64,000 nucleotides of DNA, taken from contig NZ_JACVCG010000001.1 of the NCBI RefSeq assembly GCF_016742135.1, forward strand, positions 62,001 through 126,000, read 5' to 3'. Below are positions 51,310-61,892 of this stretch, piece by piece (position 1 is the stretch's first letter; the number at the start of each line of letters is the position of its first letter). The position numbers and the translations under genes were made by a program. Origin of the DNA: Brevundimonas sp. (GTDB lineage: Bacteria > Pseudomonadota > Alphaproteobacteria > Caulobacterales > Caulobacteraceae). The notes beneath the pieces are model-generated. The model did not search any database. It was not told the DNA's origin and saw only the letters and a program-made list of their open reading frames with translations.

Positions 51310-53145
51310 TCAGTCCCTGAGCCGTCCGGCGTCCTTCAGGGCCGCGATGACCTGATCGGCCGCCGCATCAATCGCCAGCTGGTCGGTGCGGATGTGCAGC
51401 TCCGGCGCCTTGGGGGCCTCATAGGGGCTGTCGATTCCGGTGAAGTTCGCCAGCTCGCCGGCCCGCGCCTTCCTGTAGAGGCCCTTGATGTCGCGGGCCT
51501 CGACAACCTCTAGCGGGGCATCGACAAACACCTCCATGAACTCGCCCTCGACCATCAGGCCTCGCGCCATCTGACGCTCGGCCGCAAACGGCGAGATCAG
51601 CGACACCAGCACGATCAGGCCGGCATCGGCCATCATCCGGGCGGTCTCGGCGGCGCGGCGGATGTTCTCGACCCGGTCGGCGTCGGTGAAGCCCAGGTCG
51701 CGGCTGAGGCCGTGGCGCAGATTGTCGCCGTCGATCAGATAGGCATGGTGGCCCATGGCGGTCAGCCGCGCCTCGACCGCATTGGCCAGCGTCGACTTGC
51801 CCGCGCCCGACAGGCCGGTCAGCCATAGTACGGCGGGCTTTTGCCCCTTCAGCCGCGCGCGCGTCTCCCGGTCTACATTCAGCGCCTGCCGGTGGATGTT
51901 GTGCGCCCGCCGCAGGGCAAAGCGGATCATGCCCGCCCCGACGGTCTCAAGACTCTGGCGGTCGATCAGGATGAAACCGCCGAACTCCGGGCTCTCCTCA
52001 TAGGGGGCAAAGGCGATCTCGCGCCCCAGCGTCAGATGCACCAGTCCGATGTCATTCATCGACAGGGTGCGCGCGGCCAGTGGGGCAAGGGTCTGCACAT
52101 CGACCCGGTGGCGGATGTCGCTGATCTGGACCGGCACGGTGCGCGTGCCCAGCCTGAGGTCATACATACGGCCGGGCAGAAGCGGGTCCTCGCCCATCCA
52201 GACCAGATGGGCCTCGAATTGGTCGGCGACCTCCAGCGGGCTATCGCCCGTGGTCAGCACATCACCACGCGCCACATCCAGCTCGGTGTCCAGCCGGATC
52301 AGGATCGACCGACCGGGCAGGCCCTCGGCGACCGGGCCGTCGCCGTCCAGGACCGACTCGACCGTCGCCGTCCGGCCCGACGGGAGCACCCGCACGGCCT
52401 GACCGGCCCGCACCGTTCCCGAGGCGACCTGCCCGCTATAGGCCCGGCCCCCTTCCGGCAGTCGCACCACGCCCTGCACCGCCATCCGGAACGGCGCCTC
52501 GCCCTCGCGTCCGCGCACGGGCAGGCGCTCCAGCGCCTCCAGCAGGGTCGGCCCCTGATACCAGGGCATGAGCGCGCCGCGCTCCACCACCTGGTCTCCC
52601 GTCCGGCCGCTGACCGGAATGGCGATGACGGTCTCTATGCCCAGCTTCGCGGCGAAGGGGGCAAAGGCCTCGGCAATCGGCCGGAACACCGCTTCGGCAC
52701 CACCGACCCGATCCATCTTGGTCACCGCCAGAATGACCGTCTTCATGCCCAGCAGGGCGACCAGATGGCTGTGCCGCCGGGTCTGGGGCAGCAGTCCCTT
52801 TTCGGCATCGACCAGAATGACCGCGACATCGGCGTTCGATGCGCCGGTCACCATATTGCGGGTAAACTGCTCGTGGCCCGGGGCATCGATGGCCAGAAAC
52901 GCCCGGCGCGGGGTTGCGAACGGGCGATAGGCCACATCGATGGTGATGCCCTGTTCCCGTTCGGCCATCAGCCCGTCGATCAGGGCCGCGTGATCGAGCT
53001 CGCCCTCCGGCGTCAGCGGCAGGGCCCGGTCGGTCGGCAGGGCCCCGGCATCGTGCAGCAGCCGCCCCAGCAGGGTCGATTTGCCGTCATCGACCGATCC
53101 GCAGGTGATGAAGGCCAGCCGGCCAGAGGTCGCAGACGCGGCCAT
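51310..53145 (-). CDS. cysN: Bifunctional sulfate adenylyltransferase large subunit / APS kinase
   Basis: GTPase motifs [33 protein letters not shown] kinase [36 protein letters not shown]. Confidence 0.96.
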   Translation of the reverse strand: MAASATSGRLAFITCGSVDDGKSTLLGRLLHDAGALPTDRALPLTPEGELDHAALIDGLMAEREQGITIDVAYRPFATPRRAFLAIDAPGHEQFTRNMVTGASNADVAVILVDAEKGLLPQTRRHSHLVALLGMKTVILAVTKMDRVGGAEAVFRPIAEAFAPFAAKLGIETVIAIPVSGRTGDQVVERGALMPWYQGPTLLEALERLPVRGREGEAPFRMAVQGVVRLPEGGRAYSGQVASGTVRAGQAVRVLPSGRTATVESVLDGDGPVAEGLPGRSILIRLDTELDVARGDVLTTGDSPLEVADQFEAHLVWMGEDPLLPGRMYDLRLGTRTVPVQISDIRHRVDVQTLAPLAARTLSMNDIGLVHLTLGREIAFAPYEESPEFGGFILIDRQSLETVGAGMIRFALRRAHNIHRQALNVDRETRARLKGQKPAVLWLTGLSGAGKSTLANAVEARLTAMGHHAYLIDGDNLRHGLSRDLGFTDADRVENIRRAAETARMMADAGLIVLVSLISPFAAERQMARGLMVEGEFMEVFVDAPLEVVEARDIKGLYRKARAGELANFTGIDSPYEAPKAPELHIRTDQLAIDAAADQVIAALKDAGRLRD

Positions 53146-54077
53146 CAGAAATAGCCTTCCTGCTTCTTGCGCTCCATCGACCCGGCCTGATCGACGTCGA
53201 TCAGCCGGCCCTGACGCTCGGACACGCGCGAGGTCTGCATTTCGGCGATGACCTGATCCAGGGTTTCCGCCTCGCTCTCGATAGCCCCGCTCAACGGATA
53301 ACAGCCGAGGGTGCGGAAGCGGACCTTGAGCATCCGCGGTGTCTCGCCCGGCTCCAGCCGCATGCGGTCGTCGTCGACCACGATCAGCCGCCCCTGCCGC
53401 TCGACTACCGGCCGCTCGCGCGCGAAATAGAGAGGGACCACCGGAATGTCCTCGAGGGCGATGTAGTCCCACACATCCGCCTCGGTCCAGTTGGAGAGGG
53501 GAAAGACCCGCACCGACTGACCCGGCCTCAGGCGGGCATTGTAGAGCGACCACAGCTCGGGTCGCTGGGCGCGGGGGTCCCAGGCATGACCCGCCCCCCG
53601 CATCGAGAAGACGCGCTCCTTGGACCGGCTGGCCTCCTCGTCGCGGCGCGCCCCGCCGATGGCCGCGTCGAACCCGTGGGCGTCCAGCGCCTGTTTCAGC
53701 CCTTGCGTCTTCCACATATCGGTATGAACGGCCGAGCCCTGATCGAACGGATTGATCCCCCGTGCCTCGGCTTCGGGGTTCCTGTGCACGATCAGCTTCA
53801 GGCCGCTCTCGGACGCCATCCGTTCGCGCAGGGCGTACATCTCGCGGAATTTCCAGCCGGTATCGACATGCAGCATCGGCCAGGGCGCGTGGGCCGGATG
53901 AAAGGCCTTGCGCGCCAGATGCAGCAGCACCGCCGAGTCCTTGCCGATCGAATACAGCAGCACCGGCCGCTCGCACTGGGCCGCCACCTCGCGCAGGATG
54001 TGGATGCTCTCGGACTCCAGATCGCGCAGGGCCGCGAGGCGTTCGGGCGAGGGTAGGGACGGATCAGCCACGGTCAT
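53145..54077 (-). CDS. cysD: Sulfate adenylyltransferase small subunit
   Basis: [55 protein letters not shown]. Confidence 0.97.
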   Translation of the reverse strand: MTVADPSLPSPERLAALRDLESESIHILREVAAQCERPVLLYSIGKDSAVLLHLARKAFHPAHAPWPMLHVDTGWKFREMYALRERMASESGLKLIVHRNPEAEARGINPFDQGSAVHTDMWKTQGLKQALDAHGFDAAIGGARRDEEASRSKERVFSMRGAGHAWDPRAQRPELWSLYNARLRPGQSVRVFPLSNWTEADVWDYIALEDIPVVPLYFARERPVVERQGRLIVVDDDRMRLEPGETPRMLKVRFRTLGCYPLSGAIESEAETLDQVIAEMQTSRVSERQGRLIDVDQAGSMERKKQEGYF

Positions 54078-54200
54078 GATTGTCACGTTGCAGACACGCA
54101 TCGGTGAAACAAGCCCTGCTTGCGCGGGTGCCCTGTTCAAGGCTGCGCGGGCGGGCTATCGGGGCGGCGACAGTTCGCGAAACACCGGAAGGGATACGGC

Positions 54201-55505
54201 ATGCGCGTGGCAATGATCGGTACGGGATATGTGGGCCTGGTGTCCGGGGCCTGCTTTGCCGACTTCGGCCATGTGGTCACCTGTGTCGACAAGGATGCCT
54301 CCAAGATCGAGCGGCTGGAGCAGGGCATCATGCCCATCTATGAGCCCGGTCTCGACACCCTGGTCGCCAAGAATGTCGAGGAAGGTCGCCTGTTCTTCGC
54401 CGTCGACGGAGCCGAGGCCATACGTCAGGCCGACGCCGTCTTCATCGCCGTGGGCACGCCCTCGCGTCGCGGAGACGGCCACGCCGACCTCAGCTATGTC
54501 TATGCCGCCGCCGAGGAGATCGCCGGTCTGATCGACGGGTTCACCGTGGTGGTCACCAAATCGACCGTGCCGGTCGGCACCGGCGATGAGATCGAGCGCA
54601 TCATCCGCGAGCGTCGTCCGGACGCGGAATTCGCCGTGGTCTCCAACCCCGAATTCCTCCGCGAAGGTGCCGCCATCGGCGACTTCAAACGTCCGGATCG
54701 CGTCGTGGTCGGCACCGATGACGACCGGGCCCGTAAGGTGATGAGCGAGCTTTATCGCCCGCTGAACCTCAATGAATCGCCGCTGCTGTTCGTGGGCCGC
54801 CGCACCTCGGAACTGATCAAATACGCCGCCAACGCCTTCCTCGCCCTGAAGATCACCTTCATCAACGAGATGGCCGATCTGTGCGAGGCCGTGGGCGCCG
54901 ATGTGCAGCAGGTCGCGCGCGGCATTGGTCTGGACAACCGCATCGGCTCGAAATTCCTGCACGCCGGCCCGGGTTATGGCGGCTCCTGCTTTCCGAAGGA
55001 CACCCTTGCCCTGGTGCGCACTGCCGTGGATGCCGGCAGTCCCGTGCGACTGGTCGAGACCACGGTCGAGGTCAATGACGCGCGCAAGAAGGCCATGGCC
55101 GGGCGCGTCGAAAAAGCGCTGGACGGCGACCTGTCGGGCAAGACGGTCGCGGTGCTGGGTCTGACCTTCAAGCCCAACACCGATGACATGCGCGACTCGC
55201 CCTCGCTGGACCTGGTGCCCGCCCTGATCGCGGCGGGGGCAAAGGTCCAGGCCTTCGACCCCGAGGGCATGCATGAGGCCAAGGCGCTGCTGAAGGGGGT
55301 CGATTTCCGCGATGGGCCCTATGACGCGGTCAAGGATGCCGATGCGGTGGTCATCGTGACGGAATGGGACCCGTTCCGCGCGCTGGATCTGGATCGCCTG
55401 AAGTCGCTGGTGAAGCAGCCGGTCATCGTCGACCTGCGCAACATCTATCGTCCCGAAGACATGCGGGCGCGTGGCTTCCGCTACACCTCGATCGGCCGGG
55501 CCTGA
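54201..55505 (+). CDS. UDP-glucose 6-dehydrogenase family
   Basis: MRVAMIGTGYVGLVSGACFADFGH, SNPEFLREGAAI, GPGYGGSCFPKDTLAL. Confidence 0.96.
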   Translation: MRVAMIGTGYVGLVSGACFADFGHVVTCVDKDASKIERLEQGIMPIYEPGLDTLVAKNVEEGRLFFAVDGAEAIRQADAVFIAVGTPSRRGDGHADLSYVYAAAEEIAGLIDGFTVVVTKSTVPVGTGDEIERIIRERRPDAEFAVVSNPEFLREGAAIGDFKRPDRVVVGTDDDRARKVMSELYRPLNLNESPLLFVGRRTSELIKYAANAFLALKITFINEMADLCEAVGADVQQVARGIGLDNRIGSKFLHAGPGYGGSCFPKDTLALVRTAVDAGSPVRLVETTVEVNDARKKAMAGRVEKALDGDLSGKTVAVLGLTFKPNTDDMRDSPSLDLVPALIAAGAKVQAFDPEGMHEAKALLKGVDFRDGPYDAVKDADAVVIVTEWDPFRALDLDRLKSLVKQPVIVDLRNIYRPEDMRARGFRYTSIGRA

Positions 55506-55507
55506 AG

Positions 55508-55687
55508 CTAACGGGTCGAGGCGGGTATCAGGATCTCGGCCCGGGCCACGGGGCGGTCGGCATCATCGATCATGACGGCCCGCCCGACGCCGATGACCAG
55601 ACCGGCCGAGACGACGGCGGCGGCCACGCCGATCGAGATCAGCCTTGCGCCCTCCAGCCATTCCCGATTGTCCGGACCCACGGCCAC
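55508..55687 (-). CDS. Putative small single-TM protein, 57-59 aa (GTG start at 55687 or 55681)
   Basis: Read on minus strand: (VA)VGPDNREWLEGARLISIGVAAAVVSAGLVIGVGRAVMIDDADRPVARAEILIPASTR*; not in the supplied ORF track. Confidence 0.45.
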   Translation of the reverse strand: MAVGPDNREWLEGARLISIGVAAAVVSAGLVIGVGRAVMIDDADRPVARAEILIPASTR

Positions 55688-55757
55688 CCCCGGTTAACCC
55701 TCGCCCAGCCAAAGCACAGGCCAGGGGGGGACGGCAAGCCTTGCCGAACGCGAGTCG

Positions 55758-55796
55758 ACAAAAAAGGCGGGCCCCCGGGGGGGACCCGCCCTTCTT
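55758..55796 (-). terminator. Rho-independent terminator downstream of OmpA-family gene
   Basis: Minus strand gggcgggtcccccccgggggcccgccttttttgtc: GC stem plus T6 tract. Confidence 0.85.
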
Positions 55797-55815
55797 TACG
55801 CTTGTCTTGCCGTGA

Positions 55816-56490
55816 TCAGCCGCGGAACGGACGGATCAGGATTTCCACCCGACGGTTCTGGGCGCGGCCCTGGGTCGTGTCGTTCGAGGCGACGGGCTCG
55901 CGCGAACTGCGACCTTCGATGAACAGGCGCTCGGGCATGACGCCGTTTCGGATCAGGGCGTCGGCCACCGACAGGGCCCGGCGTTCGGACAGCGGCTGGT
56001 TGATGTGGTCGCCGCCGGTGGAATCGGTGTGCCCGATGATATCGACCGTGCTCCGGTCGTACTGCCGCAGGACCGCGGCAACATCGGCCAGAACCGCGTT
56101 GAACTGCGGATCGATGTTGGACTGGTTGGTGGCGAAGGTCACGTCCGACGGCATGCGCAGGACCAGGTTGTCGCCCTGGCGAACGACGCCGACGCCGGTG
56201 CCGGACAGTTGCTCTTCCATGGCGCGCTGCTGGCGGTCCATGTACTGGCCGACCGCCGCCCCGGCGAGAGCGCCGACGCCGGCCCCGATCAACGCGTTCC
56301 TGCGGCCCTGCTCGCCGTCCGAGGTGTTGGTCAGGTAACCCAGCACGGCGCCACCGAGAGCACCCGCAATGGCACCGGTTCCGGTGTTGTTGCGACGCGG
56401 CTGTGAGCTGTAGGGGTCGGTGGTGGTGCAGGCTGCGGCTCCCAAAAGGGTGGCAATGGCCGCGCCGGTCATCAGAATCTTGGTGCGCAT
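55816..56490 (-). CDS. OmpA-family lipoprotein with glycine-zipper region (YiaD-like)
   Basis: Lipobox LGAAACTT, GAIAGALGGAVLGY, DIIGHTDSTGGDHINQPLSERRALSVADAL. Confidence 0.94.
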   Translation of the reverse strand: MRTKILMTGAAIATLLGAAACTTTDPYSSQPRRNNTGTGAIAGALGGAVLGYLTNTSDGEQGRRNALIGAGVGALAGAAVGQYMDRQQRAMEEQLSGTGVGVVRQGDNLVLRMPSDVTFATNQSNIDPQFNAVLADVAAVLRQYDRSTVDIIGHTDSTGGDHINQPLSERRALSVADALIRNGVMPERLFIEGRSSREPVASNDTTQGRAQNRRVEILIRPFRG

Positions 56491-56652
56491 GTGTCTCGTC
56501 CTGTGATTTGGGCGTCAGGCCCGGTTAACGCGAGCCTTACGGTGAAGGTTCCCATCTGTATCGGATATGAACGGCGCTGCCATCCGTTTGCCATCGGGGG
56601 GTGTCACGGCGTATCAGCCTGAAGCCCTGCCACTGCCTGAACGGACGCTGCC

Positions 56653-57627
56653 GTGACCGCCGAACCCGCCTCCTCCCACACCGATCTGTCCGCGCGGGGC
56701 ATTACGCCCGTGTCCATGTCGCTCTACGACCGTGATTTCCAGGCCTTTGCCGATGCCCTGGGCGGGTCTTTCGAACGCTATGGCTTTGCCGTGATCGCCG
56801 ATCACGGCCTGGACCAGACGGTGATCGACGCCGCGCTGAACGACGCCAAGGCCTTCTTTGCCCTGCCGGAAGACGTCAAGCGGGCCTATCACCTGCCGGG
56901 CACGGGCGGGGCGCGCGGACTGACCCCCTTCGGCGTCGAGGCGGCCAAGGGCGCGGCGGCGGTCGACCTCAAGGAGTTCTGGCACGTCGGCCGTGAGCTG
57001 CCCGAGGGGCATCCCTACCGGAAATATATGCGGGACAATCTGTGGCCGACCGAGGTCGAGGGCTTCCGTGACCACCTGTATGGCCTCTTCGAGGCGATGG
57101 ATGCGCTCGGAGCCCGCATCCTGCGTGCCATCGCCCGGCATCTGGGGCTCGGCGACGATTATTTCGAGGACAAGGTCCAGCTGGGCAACAGCATCCTGCG
57201 CCTGCTGCACTACCCGCCGGTGACGGGCGAGCCCGCCGGGGTTCGTGCCGGCGCGCATGAAGACATCAATGTCATCACCCTGCTGCTGGGCGCCGAGGAA
57301 GCCGGGCTGCAGCTCAAGGAAAAGGACGGCAGCTGGCTGGATATCGCCCCGCCGCCGGGCGCCCTGGTGGTCAATATCGGCGACATGCTGCAGCGGCTGA
57401 CCAATCACGTCCTGCCGTCAACCAGCCACCGGGTGATCAATCCGTCGCCCGAGCGCAGCCGGTTCGCCCGCTATTCCATGCCCTTCTTCCTGCACTTCAA
57501 TCCGGACTTCGTGATCGAGACCCTGCCGTCGACCATCACGCCGGACAATCCGGACCGCTATGCCGGGAAGGCGATCATGGCCGAGGACTTCCTGACCGAA
57601 CGCCTCAGGGAAATCCGGCTGATCTGA
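56653..57627 (+). CDS. 2OG-Fe(II)/isopenicillin N synthase-family oxygenase (GTG start)
   Basis: RYGFAVIADHGLD, HEDINVITLLLGAEEAGLQ, LVVNIGDMLQRLTNHVLPSTSHRVINP. Confidence 0.95.
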   Translation: MTAEPASSHTDLSARGITPVSMSLYDRDFQAFADALGGSFERYGFAVIADHGLDQTVIDAALNDAKAFFALPEDVKRAYHLPGTGGARGLTPFGVEAAKGAAAVDLKEFWHVGRELPEGHPYRKYMRDNLWPTEVEGFRDHLYGLFEAMDALGARILRAIARHLGLGDDYFEDKVQLGNSILRLLHYPPVTGEPAGVRAGAHEDINVITLLLGAEEAGLQLKEKDGSWLDIAPPPGALVVNIGDMLQRLTNHVLPSTSHRVINPSPERSRFARYSMPFFLHFNPDFVIETLPSTITPDNPDRYAGKAIMAEDFLTERLREIRLI

Positions 57628-57720
57628 GCGCTCAAGCAGCGAGCGACCGCGTCGCGAGCGATAGCGCGAAGACACTGCGCTCAGGCAGCGAGCGACCGCG
57701 TCGCGAGCGATAGCGCCAGC
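57628..57720. repeat. 49-bp tandem direct repeat (about 2 copies) in a convergent intergenic gap
   Basis: gcgctcaRgcagcgagcgaccgcgtcgcgagcgatagcgc at 57628 and again at 57677. Confidence 0.93.
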
Positions 57721-59597
57721 TATTTCGAGATTCTCAGCCGGGTGATGTCGCGGCCGATGGCCTTGAAGGCGTCCGACAGGTCCGCTCCGCTGGCGGGCAG
57801 ATAGACGTGCGCGGCGCTGGAGGCGCAATCCCGGATCACGCGCTCGGCACCCCCTCCGGAATCCACCAGGAAGCCGACAGTGTAGACGATGATCCCCTGG
57901 GCCTTCATGGCCGCGCAGGTCGAAAGCGTCTGGGCGAAGGGGTCGCCGTTGGTGGCGTTGCAGAAGATGTGGTCGGCCGCGCTGCCCGAGCCCGTCCCCG
58001 CATCCCGGGCGATGACGCCCGAGCAATAGGGGGTGTTGAACTCGCCGTCGGTCATGAGGATCACGGCCTTCAGCAGGTCCGGGTCGCCATAGGCCCCGGC
58101 CGCGCTGGCTGGCCACAGGCTGTTGAAATTGGGCGAGACAGTATACCAGCCCCACGAAGCCCCGATCTGCCCGGCGGTCGAGCCGATCACCGGAAGGTTA
58201 TTGATCAGGTTGATGACCGCGGCCCGGTCACTGGTCAGCGGCATCAACTGGGCATCAGGACAGGTATTCCCGGACCCGCCGCCATAGACAAATCCGACCC
58301 GCGCCGCAGCCGTGGGCGCGGCATCCGTATAGGCCTGGGGGCCCGTGCGTTCGCTTACACAGGTGGATGCCGGGAACCAGCGCAGGTTACCGACCGCATT
58401 GCGGAACACCCGCCACTGACATCCATACTGCCCGCACCAGGATCGCCCGTTCGAGGTGTATGTGCCCCAGGTGGCACCGGTCACACCGATCGAATAGGTG
58501 GTGTTGCTCAGCCGGGTGATCTCATAGCCGGTGTTGTTGATCTGGGTCATGCCCCGGACGTCGGTGATGTAGACGCTGTCCCCGGTCGACAGGCCGTGGT
58601 TGCTGCTGGTCGTCACCACGACGGAACAATCCGACTGCAGACAGCCCCGGATGCGTCCGTCCCGGGTATAGGAGCTGAACCCGTCGCTGGACCGGGTTCT
58701 CAGCGTGCTCCAGCTCGACCCGTTCCAGAATTCCAGAGAAAAGGTGTTGTTGGTGATCCTGACCACGCGATAGGCGCGGTTGTTGATCTGGGTCATGCCC
58801 ACGACCTGGTCGATCCAGACGAAATCGCCCGTCGAAAAGCCATGCCCGTTCGAGGTGATTACGCCCGGGTTGGCGCTGGTAATGCCCGAAATCGACCGGG
58901 TGATCCCGTTGGTCCAGACGGCATTGGTGATATTGATCGAGCCGGTCGGGGTGCCGCGTACAGAGTTTGCATAGCTGCCGACATTGACGCTGTTGGAATA
59001 GGGCACAACGGCCATCTTGGAGTAATAGGGCGTCTGAAGATCCTGGACGATCATGGTGGCCAGCTCGACCGCCGCGCGCTTCAGGTCGACCATGCGCTGT
59101 CCGGCCATCGAGCCTGTGATGTCCAGCACCAGCGACACTTCCAGGTTCTTGGACGAGCGGTTGACCTCGGAATGGGCCGTGACCGGCAGGTAGTCGTCCA
59201 TGAACTGGCCGTAGGGCGGCAGGAAGATGTTCGCGACCAGCGCCTTCACATCGACCGAGCCCCTAGCCACCACCACCTGGTCCTCGTTCAGGACGAAGGT
59301 CGTCTTGTCCTCGCGCAGGATGATGTTCGGATAGTTGGTCAGATTGGCCCTGAGCGCATCCATGCCGACGCGCTGGATATCCGCCGGCTGGGTATAGGGC
59401 GAGCGCGCGGCCGCCAACGCCGAAGCGTCCAGCGCATCCTGCAGGTTGACCCGCACGGTCGAGGCCCGGTGAATGTCCACGCCGCCGACCGTCATCAGCA
59501 CCATGACCGGCAGGCTGAGTCCGAAGATCAGGGCCACATTGCCGCGCCGATCCCCGAAGAATGCCTTCAGTCTTTCCGTCCAGAGACGAATGCCCAT
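57720..59597 (-). CDS. Tad-like (TadE/TadG N-term) vWA-domain protein with FCCH-like repeats
   Basis: FFGDRRGNVALIFGLSLPVMVLMTVGGVDIHRA; MIDAS-like LVLDITGSMAG; two GxSTGDxVxIxxVxGMTQINNxxYxxxRxxNxTxS repeats; AVILMTDGEFNTPYCSG. Confidence 0.88.
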   Translation of the reverse strand: MGIRLWTERLKAFFGDRRGNVALIFGLSLPVMVLMTVGGVDIHRASTVRVNLQDALDASALAAARSPYTQPADIQRVGMDALRANLTNYPNIILREDKTTFVLNEDQVVVARGSVDVKALVANIFLPPYGQFMDDYLPVTAHSEVNRSSKNLEVSLVLDITGSMAGQRMVDLKRAAVELATMIVQDLQTPYYSKMAVVPYSNSVNVGSYANSVRGTPTGSINITNAVWTNGITRSISGITSANPGVITSNGHGFSTGDFVWIDQVVGMTQINNRAYRVVRITNNTFSLEFWNGSSWSTLRTRSSDGFSSYTRDGRIRGCLQSDCSVVVTTSSNHGLSTGDSVYITDVRGMTQINNTGYEITRLSNTTYSIGVTGATWGTYTSNGRSWCGQYGCQWRVFRNAVGNLRWFPASTCVSERTGPQAYTDAAPTAAARVGFVYGGGSGNTCPDAQLMPLTSDRAAVINLINNLPVIGSTAGQIGASWGWYTVSPNFNSLWPASAAGAYGDPDLLKAVILMTDGEFNTPYCSGVIARDAGTGSGSAADHIFCNATNGDPFAQTLSTCAAMKAQGIIVYTVGFLVDSGGGAERVIRDCASSAAHVYLPASGADLSDAFKAIGRDITRLRISK

Positions 59598-59714
59598 GAT
59601 CCCGACCGCTTGTTCGATGGCGCGGGCACAGGCCCGCACATCGCTCGATCATGCACCGGGGACGGTTAAGGGAAGGTCGAGGACGCCGGTTAACGACCGG
59701 TGCGGCGCGTCCGC

Positions 59715-60458
59715 TCAGCCCAGTACGCAGCTCGCCAGCCCGTCATTGCGCACCGTGCCCATGGCGGCCTGGATGCGGCCGGTTCGCCCGCGTACATAGG
59801 GACCGGGGCTGGAGGCATTGTATCGCCTCGGGCTTGGCAGGACCGCCGCCAGCCGGGCGGCCTCGCGCGCCGACAGGTCCTTTGCTGACTTGCCGAACCA
59901 GTGCCGGGCCGCGGCTTCAGCGCCGTAGACGCCGGGCGCCCATTCGGCGACGTTCAGATAGACCTCGACGATTCGCCGTTTGGACCAGGTCGCCTCGATC
60001 AGGACCGTATAGCCGGCCTCAAGCCCCTTCCGGACCCAGCCCCGGCCGGGCCACAGAAAGACGTTCTTGGCGGTCTGCTGGCTGATCGTCGAGCCGCCGC
60101 GCATGCCGCCACGCCCCCGGCGTTTTGACCGCTCATTGGCCTCGAGAGCCTTTTCGATGGCCTCGAAGTCGAAACCGGCATGGCTGCAGAACCGCGCGTC
60201 CTCCGAGGCGATGACCGCCTCGACCAGCCGGGGCGAGATGTCGTCCAGCTTGCGCCAGCGATAGTCCGCCGGATGCCCGGCAAAGCCGCGCTCGACCATC
60301 AGCAGGGTGGTCAGCGGCGGCACCACCGCATGGGTCACCACGGACCCGACCGGCAGCAGGACGGCGAGGGCGAGCACGCCCAGTATCACGCCCAGACAGC
60401 CGATCCGCCGCTTCGGCTTTTCCGTCCCGAAATCCGGCATGTGCGGGGGTTCAGTCAT
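59715..60458 (-). CDS. mtgA: Monofunctional biosynthetic peptidoglycan transglycosylase
   Basis: VIASEDARFCSHAGFDFEAIEKALEAN, RGGSTISQQTAKNVFLWPGR, YLNVAEWAPGVYGAEAAARHWFGKSA. Confidence 0.96.
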   Translation of the reverse strand: MTEPPHMPDFGTEKPKRRIGCLGVILGVLALAVLLPVGSVVTHAVVPPLTTLLMVERGFAGHPADYRWRKLDDISPRLVEAVIASEDARFCSHAGFDFEAIEKALEANERSKRRGRGGMRGGSTISQQTAKNVFLWPGRGWVRKGLEAGYTVLIEATWSKRRIVEVYLNVAEWAPGVYGAEAAARHWFGKSAKDLSAREAARLAAVLPSPRRYNASSPGPYVRGRTGRIQAAMGTVRNDGLASCVLG

Positions 60459-60504
60459 GATCCATCATGAACAGCCCCGCTTGCCCATGGCAAGCGGGAG
60501 GAGG

Positions 60505-61470
60505 TTACAGATCCGCGATCCCGGCCTGACCGTCCTCATCGCCCCAGGCCAGACGGTTACCGTCCTCACTCATGGCCAGGGCACCGATCGGTGCCCCGCG
60601 TTCGGCCTTGACGAAGGCCAGTCCCTGACGCGCCGGATCAGCCCACCAGACCCGCCCGTCGCTGAGGCCCGCCGCGACCCGCCCGTGCCTGGTCGCCGCC
60701 GCCACATGGACGACCAGTGCGCCTTCCTCAAAGCCGATCTCGGAGGCTTCCTTGCCCATTGGCCCGTCCGAGCCGGTGAACGGCCACATGACCACGCCCG
60801 ACGCGCCCGCCGTCGCCAGCAGCTTACCGTTCGCCAGGAAGGCGACCGAGCGGATCTTGGCCGGATAGCCCCCCATGCGCAGGTTGCGCTGATCCTTCAG
60901 CCGCCAGCCGTGCAGCTGGTTGTCCTGCATGGTGGTGACGACAAAGGCACCGTCCGGCGACACCGCCACCCCTGTATGCGAACCGGCCCACTTCAACAGG
61001 GTGGGTTGCTGGTCGGCGATCCGCGCATACCACAGTGCCGCCCCGCCATAGGTCGAGGCCACCAGTCGCCGCCCCTTGGGATCGAAGGCCAGCCCCGACA
61101 CGGTCCGCTCATGGGTGAACTCGCGCCGGAAAGCGGCGTCCGAAGCGTCCAGCACGGTCGCCACCTTGCCCGCCGAATAGGCCACCATCCCGCTCTCGGG
61201 GGAGGCGGCAACCGCGTCGATCCAGCGCCCCTTCGCGTCGGCCAGCGGCACGACCTCGTCCGGGCGCGACCAGACCAGCCGCCCGTCGTCACCGCCGGTG
61301 ATGACGCCCTGGCCCGAGGGATGCCGCACCGCGCACAGGACCGCCCCGTCATGCGCCTCGACTACCGACCCGTCCTCGAACCGGATCGACCCGTCGCCCA
61401 GGGCAAAAACGGCGCCTGAGGCGTCAAACAGGGCCGCAGTGGGCTGGGCGTCAAACTCGAACGATCTCAT
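60505..61470 (-). CDS. WD40-repeat-like beta-propeller protein
   Basis: Repeated blades such as SGMVAYSAGKVATVLDASDAAF, HTGVAVSPDGAFVVTTMQDNQLHGWRL, IRSVAFLANGKLLATAGASGVVMWPF. Confidence 0.85.
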   Translation of the reverse strand: MRSFEFDAQPTAALFDASGAVFALGDGSIRFEDGSVVEAHDGAVLCAVRHPSGQGVITGGDDGRLVWSRPDEVVPLADAKGRWIDAVAASPESGMVAYSAGKVATVLDASDAAFRREFTHERTVSGLAFDPKGRRLVASTYGGAALWYARIADQQPTLLKWAGSHTGVAVSPDGAFVVTTMQDNQLHGWRLKDQRNLRMGGYPAKIRSVAFLANGKLLATAGASGVVMWPFTGSDGPMGKEASEIGFEEGALVVHVAAATRHGRVAAGLSDGRVWWADPARQGLAFVKAERGAPIGALAMSEDGNRLAWGDEDGQAGIADL

Positions 61471-61892
61471 GCCCCGACCTCGCTGCAGCGGATCAAGCGG
61501 GAATTGCTGACGGCCGCCTGCCTGTGAATGACGGCCTCGCGGTATTCGGGATCGCGCAGCATTGCCAGAAAATCGGCCCCGGTCGGGTAGCGAGCGATGA
61601 AGGCGATGTCCCAGGCCTCGTCGCGCGGCCCGATCACGGTCAGCTCGGGCGTCCCGGCCCAGATCTGCTCGCCTCCGGCCCGGGCAAAAGGCGCGGCCGC
61701 CGCGCGGCGGTAAAGCTTGTACGCCTCGGCTCCCGAGACCGTCTTGCCGGTCATGGGATGGGCGGCCGGATAGAGCGCCTGTGGCCGGAAACGCACCAGA
61801 TTGATCATCATCACCGGCCGGTCGTCCGGCAGGTCGCGGAAGGCGGCGAGGGCGTCGCGGGTCGGATCGATGTGCTCGATCACGCGGCGCAA
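61467..61892 (-). CDS. DUF1330-like protein
   Basis: DRPVMMINLVRFRPQAL...GAEAYKLYRRAAAAPFARAGGEQIWAG...ARYPTGADFLAMLRDPEYREAVIHRQAAVSNSRL; start codon uncertain (TTG 61892 or GTG 61883). Confidence 0.75.
   Translation of the reverse strand: MRRVIEHIDPTRDALAAFRDLPDDRPVMMINLVRFRPQALYPAAHPMTGKTVSGAEAYKLYRRAAAAPFARAGGEQIWAGTPELTVIGPRDEAWDIAFIARYPTGADFLAMLRDPEYREAVIHRQAAVSNSRLIRCSEVGA

Noticed and set aside
57628-57720. CRISPR mini-array
   Set aside because: Two direct copies with no spacer architecture and no cas genes.
57807-59669. 620-aa plus-strand ORF
   Set aside because: Antisense to the vWA/Tad-like gene; Gly/Asp/Arg-rich shadow product.
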